Shown in pieces: positions 1 to 7,613 of a stretch of DNA of 64,000 nt (its first letter is position 1; each line of letters starts with the position of its first letter). Origin of the DNA: Rhodospirillaceae bacterium (lineage in GTDB: Bacteria; Pseudomonadota; Alphaproteobacteria; CACIAM-22H2); NCBI GenBank assembly GCA_022843945.1, contig JALHMR010000003.1, positions 213,080 to 277,079 of the forward strand, given 5' to 3'. The notes below the pieces were generated by a model, which was not told the DNA's origin, searched no databases, and saw nothing but the letters and a program-made list of their open reading frames with translations. Both the position numbers and the translations under genes were made by a program.

Positions 1-367
1 AGCTCGTGTAGAGGCCCAGAGGCATGGCGACCTCGATCATCCGGTCCTGCTGCTCAGCCGAGACGCCGTCCAGGCGGATAAAGACCTCGTCGTAGCGCAC
101 AGAGCAGATCTTCTGCTGACCCTTGCTCGCCTTGATCGTCTCCGTGTGGATGAGTTCGGAATCCTTCAGGATCTGTATGTTCGTCGCGATGGTCGATTGC
201 GGCAGCTTCAGCGCCTTGCTGATCTCGTTGACGTTCATCGGACCGTTCGAGTGCAGGAGCCGCAGGATCTTGATGCGGATCGGCGACGACAGGCCGCGCA
301 GGACCTCGAGCTTGTCCAGCGGATCGATGGTCAGGATGTTGCGGCGTGCGCCGCCATTGGAGATCAC
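1..367 (-). CDS. Winged-helix transcriptional regulator (ArsR-like), C-terminus missing
   Basis: Partial: 122 codons are read from a GTG at 367 before the left edge cuts the gene. An in-frame stop seven codons upstream leaves this GTG as the only common start. Residues about 15-85 form a winged helix-turn-helix: the segment SSPIRIKILRLLHSNGPM is the ArsR-type first helix pair, and LPQSTIATNIQILK is the recognition helix. The gene diverges from the gluconolactonase-like gene, 75 bp away, so it probably controls that gene and perhaps the SDR beyond it. The effector domain lies outside the window, so the ligand cannot be inferred. The family call is firm; the specific subfamily is not. Confidence 0.75.
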   Translation of the reverse strand, partial: MISNGGARRNILTIDPLDKLEVLRGLSSPIRIKILRLLHSNGPMNVNEISKALKLPQSTIATNIQILKDSELIHTETIKASKGQQKICSVRYDEVFIRLDGVSAEQQDRMIEVAMPLGLYTS

Positions 368-417
368 GAGATACGCCCCGATCGGTTAAACTGCACCGTA
401 TCAAAGGTTCTGATCCC

Positions 418-447
418 GTCACAATCCCAGCCGGCTTATAATGTGAC
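418..447. promoter_or_regulatory. Candidate operator and -10 box between the divergent regulator and SMP-30 gene
   Basis: A 30 bp interrupted palindrome: GTCACA at 418-423, a central AGCCGGCT at 429-436, and TGTGAC at 442-447. A perfect TATAAT lies at 437-442 on the plus strand. If that is the -10 box, transcription would begin close to the GTG codons at 443 and 449 of the SMP-30 gene, giving an almost leaderless mRNA. The obvious candidate ligand is the adjacent winged-helix regulator. No convincing -35 hexamer is visible. Confidence 0.4.
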
Positions 448-1318
448 AGTGACCCCGACCTGCATCTGGCCGGCCCGCGCCCTGCTGGGTGAAGCCCCCG
501 TCTGGCACGAGGCGGAGCAGCGCCTCTACTGGCTCGACATCAAGGGGCACCGCTTGCGTGCCTGCAACGCCGCCGGATTGGATCGCCGCGTCATCGACCT
601 GCCCTGCGTCACTGCGTCGCTCGTACCGCGGCGTAGCGGCGGCTTCGTGGTCGGGGCGCGCGGCCTGGTTGCTGCACTCGATCCGGCGCACGGCAGCAAG
701 CTGAGCGATCTCGTAGCGCTTGAAACCGGTAGACCGGGCAACCGCTTCAACGACGGCAAAGCGGACGGCGCCGGACGGCTGTGGATCGGCTCTATGCATG
801 ACGCGGAAACGGCGCCGAGCGGCGCGCTCTATCGGATCAACCCCGACCTAACTTGGACATGTGCCGACACGGGCTACGTGGTGACCAACGGCCCGGCCAT
901 TTCACCTGACGGCCGCACGCTCTATCACACCGAATCATCATCGCGCACGATCTACGCCTTCGATCTCGATCCTGACGGGCAACTGTCCAACAAGCGTATT
1001 TTCCTGCGTTTCACTGTGCCCGAAGGCTATCCCGACGGCATGACCTGCGATGCCGAGGGGCGGCTGTGGGTGGCGCATTGGGGTGGCGGCCGTGTGACCT
1101 GTCGCGGGCCGGACGGAACCGTGCAAACCGAGATTTCCCTGCCCACACCGTTCGTCACCAGCTGCTGCTTCGGCGGCCGACACTATGAGACGCTGTTCAT
1201 CACCACCGCCGCGATCGGCGTCGCACTGGAGTTGCGAGAGAACGATCCACTGGCCGGCGGGCTGTTTACGACGATTCCCGGCGCGCGTGGCTTGCCGCCC
1301 GAGATGTTCGCGGGCTGA
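443..1318 (+). CDS. SMP-30/gluconolactonase/LRE-family protein
   Basis: A 291-residue six-bladed beta-propeller of the SMP-30 family, the usual length. Family members are metal-dependent hydrolases of sugar lactones. Visible metal and active-site signatures are the N-terminal LLGEAPVW (metal-binding Glu), GNRFNDGKAD (Asn/Asp), ISPDGRTLYHTES and YPDGMTCDAEG (Asp). The start is GTG at 443, or GTG at 449; the longer open frame upstream overlaps the divergent regulator and lacks family similarity. It converges with the SDR gene with a 3 bp gap. Together they fit a non-phosphorylating sugar oxidation route (dehydrogenase then lactonase), but the sugar is not identifiable from sequence. Confidence 0.85.
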   Translation: MTVTPTCIWPARALLGEAPVWHEAEQRLYWLDIKGHRLRACNAAGLDRRVIDLPCVTASLVPRRSGGFVVGARGLVAALDPAHGSKLSDLVALETGRPGNRFNDGKADGAGRLWIGSMHDAETAPSGALYRINPDLTWTCADTGYVVTNGPAISPDGRTLYHTESSSRTIYAFDLDPDGQLSNKRIFLRFTVPEGYPDGMTCDAEGRLWVAHWGGGRVTCRGPDGTVQTEISLPTPFVTSCCFGGRHYETLFITTAAIGVALELRENDPLAGGLFTTIPGARGLPPEMFAG

Positions 1319-1321
1319 CCC

Positions 1322-2086
1322 TCAGATCCAGCCGCCGTTAACGGCGAATTCCTGGCACGTGACCAGCCGGCTGTCCTCGGCCGCCAGCCACAGCACCATG
1401 CGCGCAATATCCGGCGGATAAAGCCTCTCGGGGATACATTGCGCCTTCATCAAATCGGCCTCGGCCTCGGGGGTGAGCCAAAGATCGATCTGGCGCTGGG
1501 TCAGGATCCAGCCAGGCACGATGGTGTTGACCCGGATGCCGTGAGGGCCGAGATCGCGCGCCAGGGCGCGGGTCAGCCCGATGGCGGCAGACTTTGCTGT
1601 GAGGTAGACCGGCATGCCGCCCTGCGCCAGCTTAAAGCTGATCGAGCTCATATTGATGACCGAGCCCCAGCGTTGGGCGATCATGTCTTCCTTCACGGCC
1701 TGCGCGGCGAAGAACTGGTGTCGTAGATTCGTTGCCATGCGCTCGTCCCAATACTCCGGCGTGACGGAGTCGATGGTATGGCGGTCGTCGCGCGCCGCGT
1801 TGTTGACCAGCACCGTGATTGGGCCGAGGGCCTGGCGGATTTCCCCGATGGCGGCGCGCAAAGCGTCGATGTCGCGCAGGTCCGCGACGACGCCATGCAC
1901 CTGCGCCGCCTTCTTCTTCAGCCCGGCGCCAAGCTGACCAAGCGCATCGCGATCGAAATCGATGAAGCCGACCCGCGCCCCCTGCTCCGCCAGATGTTCG
2001 ACGATACTGGCGCCAATGCCTGAGGCGCCGCCGGTGACGACAGCCACACGGTTGCGCAAACTGGGGTAGACGGCAAAGCTGCTCAT
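1322..2086 (-). CDS. Short-chain dehydrogenase/reductase (classical SDR)
   Basis: A 254-residue classical SDR. It has the cofactor motif TGGASGIG at residues 18-25, NNAA at about 95-98, catalytic Ser148 and the YxxxK pair Tyr161/Lys165. D42 after the second strand (FIDFD) favours NAD over NADP. The start is preceded by AGAGGA at a good distance. It is probably an NAD-dependent sugar or sugar-acid dehydrogenase, as its neighbour is a lactonase-family protein. SDR sequences rarely reveal substrates, so the exact reaction is open. The 149 bp upstream separate it from the divergent membrane phosphotransferase gene and hold no clear operator. Confidence 0.85.
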   Translation of the reverse strand: MSSFAVYPSLRNRVAVVTGGASGIGASIVEHLAEQGARVGFIDFDRDALGQLGAGLKKKAAQVHGVVADLRDIDALRAAIGEIRQALGPITVLVNNAARDDRHTIDSVTPEYWDERMATNLRHQFFAAQAVKEDMIAQRWGSVINMSSISFKLAQGGMPVYLTAKSAAIGLTRALARDLGPHGIRVNTIVPGWILTQRQIDLWLTPEAEADLMKAQCIPERLYPPDIARMVLWLAAEDSRLVTCQEFAVNGGWI

Positions 2087-2235
2087 GGCATTCCTCTTGT
2101 CCCTGGACCCCGCCCCGATGCATCAACCAGGTAAGCCGTTGATAACAAAGCTGCCATATTCGAACGCATGACGCATCTGCCGGCTCCCCCGGCGACATGG
2201 TCAGCGGTCCCGCCGCGCGTTAAAATGCCTGGCGA

Positions 2236-3897
2236 ATGACAATCCGGAACCGCACGCTATCACGCCCTGGCTTCGGCGCCCGCCATCTCTTCGCAGCCGT
2301 CGCCGCCGCCTTCCTCCTCAACGCGCTTCTGGTCCTGGGCGACTTCATCGAGACCCGCTGGGCGCTCTTGCCGGCGCAGATCTCGCTTGAGCTGGCCGCG
2401 CTCCTGGCGCTGATCCTGGTCCTGCCGCGCTGGGGCATCCGGATCGGCGGTGCCCTGCAGTGGATTCTTGCCGCCATCCTTCTTTCCCTGCTCCTTCTCC
2501 GTCTGGCGGATATCGTCGTGCCGTGGTCCTTTGGTCGAAACTTCAACGCCGCGGTCGACATGAAGTACCTGCCCTTCTTTATCGGGCTACTCCATGGCTC
2601 GCTCGATTCCGCCACCTTCATATCGCTGGTGGCGGGCACGCTGATCCTCCTGCTGGCGGCCCTGGTTCTGCTGCACTGGTCGATCGCCGTCATAGCCCGT
2701 TCCGGCCTTGCCCTGGGCCTGCGGGCATTCGCTGTCGTCGTTCTCCTTGCCGGATTCGCCTATACCCTCACGCCGGCACGCTACGATCTCGGCGCGCTGC
2801 CCATCGGGAGCGCGGTGGCCGAGACAGCGTGGCGAAACGCCAGCTATGTCTGGGACGCGAAAGGATTCTCGAATCGGTATCTCGCCCAGATAACGGCGGC
2901 ACAGGCCGCGCTGCCGCGGGACGCCGACCTGACGGCCCTCAGGGGACGCAATGTCCTGCTGGTGTTCGTCGAATCCTATGGCGCGATAACCCTCACCGAC
3001 CCAACCCTGGCCGCGATACTGAATCCGGTCCGCTCGCGCTTCGAGGAAAGCGCGCGCGCCGCGGGCTACCACGTGTATTCCAGCCTCCTCAACTCCCCGA
3101 TCACCGGCGGCGGCTCGTGGATGGCGCATGCCACCATGACCGCCGGCGTGCGTATCGATACGCAACCTCTTTACGACGTGCTGCTAACGACCAAGGCGCC
3201 GACACTCGGCTACTTTTTTCGCGACCGCGGCTATCGCACTGTTGTCGCCATGCCGCGCATACAGCAGCCCTGGCCGGAGGGCGCGTTCTTCTCCTTCGAT
3301 ACCGTGCTCAACGATGCCGCTTTCGCCTATGCCGGCATGCGGTTCTCGTGGGTGACCATCCCTGACCAGTTCGTCCTGGAAAAGGTCCACGCGCGCGAGA
3401 TCGCGATGGCCGACAAACCGCTGTTCATCCAGTACGTCCTGTCCAGCAGCCACCTTCCGTTCGACAGCGCGCCACCCGTCATAGAGGACGGGCGCACGCT
3501 GGGCGACGGGAGCATCTACGACACTCTCGCCTTTGAGGAATTTCCGCCGCCGGCGCAGGTCTTTGACAACCAGCGGGGCTATGTCGCCACGATCCGGTAT
3601 GTGCTTGATTCGATCAGCAACTACCTCGTCAGACGACTGACAGATGACTCACTCATCATCGTGGTCGGCGATCACCAGCCGCCGCTGACCATTGCCGCCG
3701 CGACACGCAACAAGGCGGTGCCGATCCATGTCCTGAGCCGGGATCCGGCACTGCTCGAGCCCTTTCGGCAGGCTGGCTACACCGCCGGCATGACGCCGCC
3801 CGCAACGGTCACGGATGTCGGCATGGAATCGTTCCTGTCGTGGTTCCTTGCCAGCTATACGTCGCGACCGGAGTCGAGAAGCAGCGATGGCCGATAA
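2236..3897 (+). CDS. Membrane-anchored sulfatase/LTA-synthase-like phosphotransferase
   Basis: 553 residues. The first 180 or so hold about five hydrophobic segments (near 15-35, 48-65, 75-95, 125-150 and 160-178). An alkaline-phosphatase-superfamily domain follows, probably periplasmic. The metal-site Glu is in LLVFVESYG (E246), the nucleophile region is NSPITGGGSW (T290 or S294), and the C-terminal metal ligands are in VVGDHQPP (D479/H480). Relatives such as LtaS, OpgB and EptA move phosphoglycerol or phosphoethanolamine onto glycans or lipids. The 3' end overlaps the CDP-alcohol phosphatidyltransferase by 11 bp, so the two are translationally coupled, and both suggest envelope phospho-lipid or glycan modification. 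The donor and acceptor are unknown. Confidence 0.8.
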   Translation: MTIRNRTLSRPGFGARHLFAAVAAAFLLNALLVLGDFIETRWALLPAQISLELAALLALILVLPRWGIRIGGALQWILAAILLSLLLLRLADIVVPWSFGRNFNAAVDMKYLPFFIGLLHGSLDSATFISLVAGTLILLLAALVLLHWSIAVIARSGLALGLRAFAVVVLLAGFAYTLTPARYDLGALPIGSAVAETAWRNASYVWDAKGFSNRYLAQITAAQAALPRDADLTALRGRNVLLVFVESYGAITLTDPTLAAILNPVRSRFEESARAAGYHVYSSLLNSPITGGGSWMAHATMTAGVRIDTQPLYDVLLTTKAPTLGYFFRDRGYRTVVAMPRIQQPWPEGAFFSFDTVLNDAAFAYAGMRFSWVTIPDQFVLEKVHAREIAMADKPLFIQYVLSSSHLPFDSAPPVIEDGRTLGDGSIYDTLAFEEFPPPAQVFDNQRGYVATIRYVLDSISNYLVRRLTDDSLIIVVGDHQPPLTIAAATRNKAVPIHVLSRDPALLEPFRQAGYTAGMTPPATVTDVGMESFLSWFLASYTSRPESRSSDGR

Positions 3898-4627
3898 CGC
3901 TGCGCTCTCGACCCTGCGCGCCGATGCGCTCCTGTACGTTGGGGCGATCGGCGGCGTTCTGACGGCGGTACTGGGCGCTGCCTCCAGCATCGATCACCTG
4001 ACGGTCGTGCAAGGTGTCACCGCGCTGGCCGCCTATCTCGTGCTCGGCTTTACGATAGTCAGCGCATTGGCGGCGCATTTGCCGCAGCGGCGCTTCGGCG
4101 CCGCGAACGCACTGACCTTGGCGCGCGGCGCAGCCGTCGTCACCCTGGCAGGGTTTCTCGCCGGTCCTATCGACACAAGACTGTCGTGGGTCGCGGCTCT
4201 CCTGGCGTTCCTCTGCATCGCTCTGGACGGGGTCGATGGTTGGCTCGCCCGTCGCTATGCGACGGTTTCACCGTTCGGCGCGCGCTTCGACATGGAGGTC
4301 GATGCGCTCCTCATGCTGGTGCTCGGCCTGCTGCTGTTTGTCTCGGGCACCGTTGGAGCCTGGGTCCTGCTGATCGGCGCGGCGCGCTACCTGTTCGTGG
4401 CTGCCGGCTGGCTGGTCCCAGCGTTAAGGGCGCCGCTACCCTATAGCGGGCGTCGTCGCGTGGTGTGCGTCTTTCAGGGGCTTGCTTTGGTGCTGGCTCT
4501 GCTCCCGGTCCTGCCGCCTCTCATTGCCGCCCTCGCCGCAGCAGCAGGGCTGGCGGCAACAGCCTGGTCCTTCGGCATCGATACCCTGCGCCTGATCCAC
4601 GCCCAGACGGCTCCGTCGGCCAATTGA
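3887..4627 (+). CDS. CDP-alcohol phosphatidyltransferase family protein
   Basis: 246 residues, integral membrane. The full CDP-alcohol phosphotransferase signature D-x2-DG-x2-AR-x8-G-x3-D-x3-D is intact: D114, D117, G118, A121, R122, G131, D135, D139. The family transfers a phosphoryl-alcohol or phosphatidyl group from a CDP-activated donor in the membrane. The chosen ATG overlaps the preceding gene by 11 bp; an earlier in-frame ATG would overlap it by 83 bp without family similarity. It is longer than typical PgsA and has two extra N-terminal hydrophobic segments, so it is unlikely to be the housekeeping PgsA or PssA. It probably makes a polar-headed lipid intermediate used by its neighbours. 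Confidence 0.85.
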   Translation: MADNAALSTLRADALLYVGAIGGVLTAVLGAASSIDHLTVVQGVTALAAYLVLGFTIVSALAAHLPQRRFGAANALTLARGAAVVTLAGFLAGPIDTRLSWVAALLAFLCIALDGVDGWLARRYATVSPFGARFDMEVDALLMLVLGLLLFVSGTVGAWVLLIGAARYLFVAAGWLVPALRAPLPYSGRRRVVCVFQGLALVLALLPVLPPLIAALAAAAGLAATAWSFGIDTLRLIHAQTAPSAN

Positions 4628-4634
4628 CGTCGGC

Positions 4635-5384
4635 ATGCCGAGGTTGCTCGCCCGTTTCTGGGGTCTTTGCCGGTCGGTTCTGATTTATCACGCGATACCG
4701 TTTCGCCAGTCGCGGCTGCGCGCGTTGCTTTCGCCGCTGGTGCCGGCGGACGGGCTCGCCTTCGATCTCGGAGCGCATGTCGGCAATCGCGTACGGACGC
4801 TGCGCGGCCTTGGAGCGCGCGTCATCGCCATCGAGCCGCAGCCGGCCTATGCAGGCCTGTTGCAGCGGCTCTTCGCCCGCGACGACAAGGTCGTGGTCGT
4901 TGAAGCCGCGATCGGCGAGCACCCAGGAAAAGCCGTCCTCCTGGTGAGCGACCGTCACCCGACCGTCAGCACACTGTCACACGCCTGGCGGGACCACGTC
5001 GGCCGACACGAGAGCTTTGTCGGAGTCACCTGGAACCGGGAGATACCGGTCAGGGTGGAAACGCTCGACACCATGATCAGGCATTTTGGCACGCCGGACT
5101 TCATCAAGATCGATATCGAGGGATCGGAGGCCGCGGCCCTGCGCGGCCTCTCCTCTCCGATCAAAGCGCTCTCCTTCGAGTGTGTTCCTAGCGCGGTGTC
5201 CGAGGCGGCGGCCTGTATCGATATCCTCGAGCGCCTGGGCCCTTACCGTTACAACTGGTCGCCAGGCGAGACGATGAAGCTCGCCTTTCCCGAGTGGCTC
5301 GATGCCGCGGGCATCCGTGAGTTCATCGCCGGCACGCAGATCGGCGATCGCTCGGGAGATATCTACTGCCGCCTGGCAGGTTAG
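4635..5384 (+). CDS. FkbM family SAM-dependent methyltransferase
   Basis: 249 residues. The SAM-binding motif I is LAFDLGAHVGN (about 41-51), followed by the acidic post-strand residue in VIAIEPQ, and the FkbM hallmark FIKIDIEGSEAAAL. FkbM enzymes are O-methyltransferases that often act on sugar or polyketide hydroxyls. The gene starts 7 bp after the phosphatidyltransferase, so it is the third gene of a plus-strand operon, and it converges with the opposite methyltransferase gene with a 12 bp gap. The acceptor is unknown; a glycan or lipid head group would suit the neighbourhood. Confidence 0.82.
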   Translation: MPRLLARFWGLCRSVLIYHAIPFRQSRLRALLSPLVPADGLAFDLGAHVGNRVRTLRGLGARVIAIEPQPAYAGLLQRLFARDDKVVVVEAAIGEHPGKAVLLVSDRHPTVSTLSHAWRDHVGRHESFVGVTWNREIPVRVETLDTMIRHFGTPDFIKIDIEGSEAAALRGLSSPIKALSFECVPSAVSEAAACIDILERLGPYRYNWSPGETMKLAFPEWLDAAGIREFIAGTQIGDRSGDIYCRLAG

Positions 5385-5396
5385 AGGACAACGGCG

Positions 5397-6182
5397 TTAC
5401 CAGAGCGCCAACAAATCCTGGTGTCCGACGGTGAGAGAAAGAGAGCCGTCGTCGATCTGCTTTTGCCGCCGCGCCAGCCAGGAAGCGGACGTGGCCGCAT
5501 CCGCCGGCGCCGCCCGGACCGCCGCTTCCGCGACGCCGGCAATAAAAGCCACCATCAGTTCGCGTCCATCACCGCCGATTTTCCAGTCGCTATCCGCCAG
5601 GCTCACCCGGGCGCCCAGCGTCCTCAGTCGATCCTGCATATGGCGCGGTGCGTCCGGACCGAGCGCCAGACCGAAGCCCTTGTCCCGCCTCTGATCCCGG
5701 GCAAAGGCGGCGAAGATCCGGCCGTCGTCGCCATCGGCTGGTGTCAGCTCATGACGACCATCGACCGTCAGCGTGAAAAAAAGCGGCAAGTGGCGGGAAA
5801 CGGCCAGGGCCGCGAGAGCGTCAAACCACCGCTCCGACACCAGATCCATCAGGGCCGAAGCGGTGATCCCATCAGCGTCCGCTGTCGCTCCCTCAATATC
5901 TCGAACCAGATCGCCCGGCACGACCTCGAACGGCATCGAACCAGCCAGGCGTGCCTCGGCGATCTCCAGCAGGGCGCGATCGTTGTCGATGAGGCGAAAC
6001 CGCGCCCCGGGCCCAGCCAGCGGCGCCAGGGCCAGCACGTTGGCGCCAGTCCCGGCCCCCAGATCGACGATCAGCGGCGAGCGCGGCAATGCGGCCACAA
6101 ACTTCCGTGCGAGCGCCTTATCGCGCGCCCGGCCGTCGAACGGGGCGCGCAAGGCCAGCCAGTCGGGCGGGAACCCGGTCAT
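5397..6182 (-). CDS. Class I SAM-dependent methyltransferase
   Basis: 261 residues. Motif I is LIVDLGAGTGANVLAL (about 38-53) and motif II is FRLIDNDRALLEIA, which together give the Rossmann fold of class I methyltransferases. The middle segment ALMDLVSERWFDAL is typical of small-molecule methyltransferases. It is the last gene of a five-gene minus-strand operon, and its ATG overlaps the stop of the glycosyltransferase by 4 bp. It is unrelated in sequence to the FkbM gene facing it, so the locus encodes two different methylations. The acceptor is unknown; the operon context suggests the product of the pterin-like branch. Confidence 0.78.
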   Translation of the reverse strand: MTGFPPDWLALRAPFDGRARDKALARKFVAALPRSPLIVDLGAGTGANVLALAPLAGPGARFRLIDNDRALLEIAEARLAGSMPFEVVPGDLVRDIEGATADADGITASALMDLVSERWFDALAALAVSRHLPLFFTLTVDGRHELTPADGDDGRIFAAFARDQRRDKGFGLALGPDAPRHMQDRLRTLGARVSLADSDWKIGGDGRELMVAFIAGVAEAAVRAAPADAATSASWLARRQKQIDDGSLSLTVGHQDLLALW

Positions 6183-7228
6183 CCCGCCACGGCGGGAAGC
6201 GCGGCGGCAAAGGCGCGTACTTGGGTCGGCCAGTCAGGAAAGCGGCGCCGGTGCAGATACGCACCACGCGCCAGTTTCTCCCGCCGCCGGGACGATCCCA
6301 GGAGCGGACCCAGGGCGCGGGCTAGCGCCTGCACCTGCCCTGGCCGGACCAGGATTCCCGCTTGCCGCGGCACCACCTCCGACAGCGCCCCGGCACGGGC
6401 GCCCACGACCGGCACCCCGGAAGCGATGGCTTCGGCGAATGCCATGCCGTACCCCTCATGCAGCGACGGGAGGGCAAACAGATCGGCGCGGGCATACAGC
6501 CGAGCCAGCGCCTGCGGAGAAATCACGCCGGCAAACCGCACGCGCCGGCCAAGACGCAGTTGTATCACCAGGGTGCGCAGGCGCCGTGCATGGCCTGCAT
6601 TCCGGGACACGCCGCCGACACAGAGCAATCGCCAGCGCGCGCGGCGCAGCCTGGCCAGGGCGCGGAAGAGGACATCATGCGCCTTGCGCGGTGTCAGCGT
6701 TGCGACACTCAGCAGTCGCGCGTGACCTGCGCCGTGCCGCCGCCGGGGCGTGCCGCGCGCCGTGGCGGGCTCGACCACAGCAATGGATTGCGGATCGACA
6801 CCAAGCGCGATGACATCGCGCCGTGTTCTCCTGCTGGTCACGACGATGTTCGCCAGCCGCGGCAGCAGGGTGCTTTCGATGCGTTTCAGGTTGGCAGCGG
6901 CACGCCGCGTAATCCCGGATTCGAGCCAGAGCGGATGATGCACGAGCCCGGCGATGCGATCGGCCCTGTCGAGGCACTCAAAGAAAGCCGGCAGCGCGAG
7001 ACCGTCGATAATGGCGCGCTCCTCGCCGATTTTTTCGCGAGCGGTGCGGGCTGCCGCTACGGCCAGCTCATCCACCAATGGAAAACTACCAACCAGCTCA
7101 TGCACGACAACGTGATGCCCGGACTCGATCAAGCCGGCAACGATCGCCGCATCATAGCGATAGCCGCCAGTGGCCTGATCGAGGGAACCCGGAACGACAA
7201 AATGAATCGTCTCAGAGGGTCGCTTCAT
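6179..7228 (-). CDS. GT4-type glycosyltransferase (GT-B fold)
   Basis: 349 residues from the ATG at 7228; another ATG 27 bp upstream is possible. It has two Rossmann-like domains: the N-terminal acceptor side starts IHFVVPGSLDQATGGYRYD and the C-terminal donor side contains ARLLSVATLTPRKAHDVLF. The retaining GT4 E-x7-E signature is PSLHEGYGMAFAEA. Enzymes of this family move a sugar from a nucleotide-sugar donor to a small molecule, lipid or glycan. It overlaps the pterin-synthase-fold gene by 17 bp and the methyltransferase by 4 bp. Known cyanobacterial enzymes glucosylate tetrahydrobiopterin; a comparable role here is inference from the neighbours only. Confidence 0.82.
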   Translation of the reverse strand: MKRPSETIHFVVPGSLDQATGGYRYDAAIVAGLIESGHHVVVHELVGSFPLVDELAVAAARTAREKIGEERAIIDGLALPAFFECLDRADRIAGLVHHPLWLESGITRRAAANLKRIESTLLPRLANIVVTSRRTRRDVIALGVDPQSIAVVEPATARGTPRRRHGAGHARLLSVATLTPRKAHDVLFRALARLRRARWRLLCVGGVSRNAGHARRLRTLVIQLRLGRRVRFAGVISPQALARLYARADLFALPSLHEGYGMAFAEAIASGVPVVGARAGALSEVVPRQAGILVRPGQVQALARALGPLLGSSRRREKLARGAYLHRRRFPDWPTQVRAFAAALPAVAG

Positions 7229-7607
7229 AGGCCGCCCAGGCAACAGGCGATTCACGCAAGGTCACCTTGAGCGCTCCAAGTGCTCCGGACGTCTTGAGCT
7301 CACCCGCCGTAATACGGTCGCGCGCCCGACGCCAGATCTCGCGCGCCAGGAACTCGGTGGTCGTATTTACTGCCTTGAATGCCGGCTCGGCGTCGAGATT
7401 GCGGTAATCGAGGCCATCGAGAACCGCGCGCAGCAATTTGCGCAAGAGGCCGATATCCGCCACCAGGCCGTGAGCGTCCAATTCGGCGCGTCGCAATTCG
7501 AGCTCGACGGCGTAGGTGGCGCCGTGCAGGCCTTGCGCCGGCCCAAAGATCTCGCCCTTGAAACTATGGGCGATCATGAAGTGGTCACTGACGGCCAGGG
7601 AAAACAT
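7212..7607 (-). CDS. 6-pyruvoyl-tetrahydropterin synthase/QueD-fold protein, degenerate active site
   Basis: 131 residues, full length for the T-fold PTPS/QueD family. Family landmarks are present: SDHFMIAHSF (His14), GLHGATYAVEL (His28) and the pterin-anchoring Glu in LRESPVAWAAY (E119). Key residues differ from PTPS and QueD. The nucleophilic Cys four residues before the HGH motif is Ala24, the third zinc His is Ala30 (HGA instead of HGH), and the LDH motif is LDY (Tyr68). The protein may therefore bind a pterin or purine-derived ligand without the usual zinc-dependent side-chain elimination. It sits 6 bp after the dehydrogenase gene and overlaps the glycosyltransferase gene. Confidence 0.78.
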   Translation of the reverse strand: MFSLAVSDHFMIAHSFKGEIFGPAQGLHGATYAVELELRRAELDAHGLVADIGLLRKLLRAVLDGLDYRNLDAEPAFKAVNTTTEFLAREIWRRARDRITAGELKTSGALGALKVTLRESPVAWAAYEATL

Positions 7608-7613
7608 GGGGCT

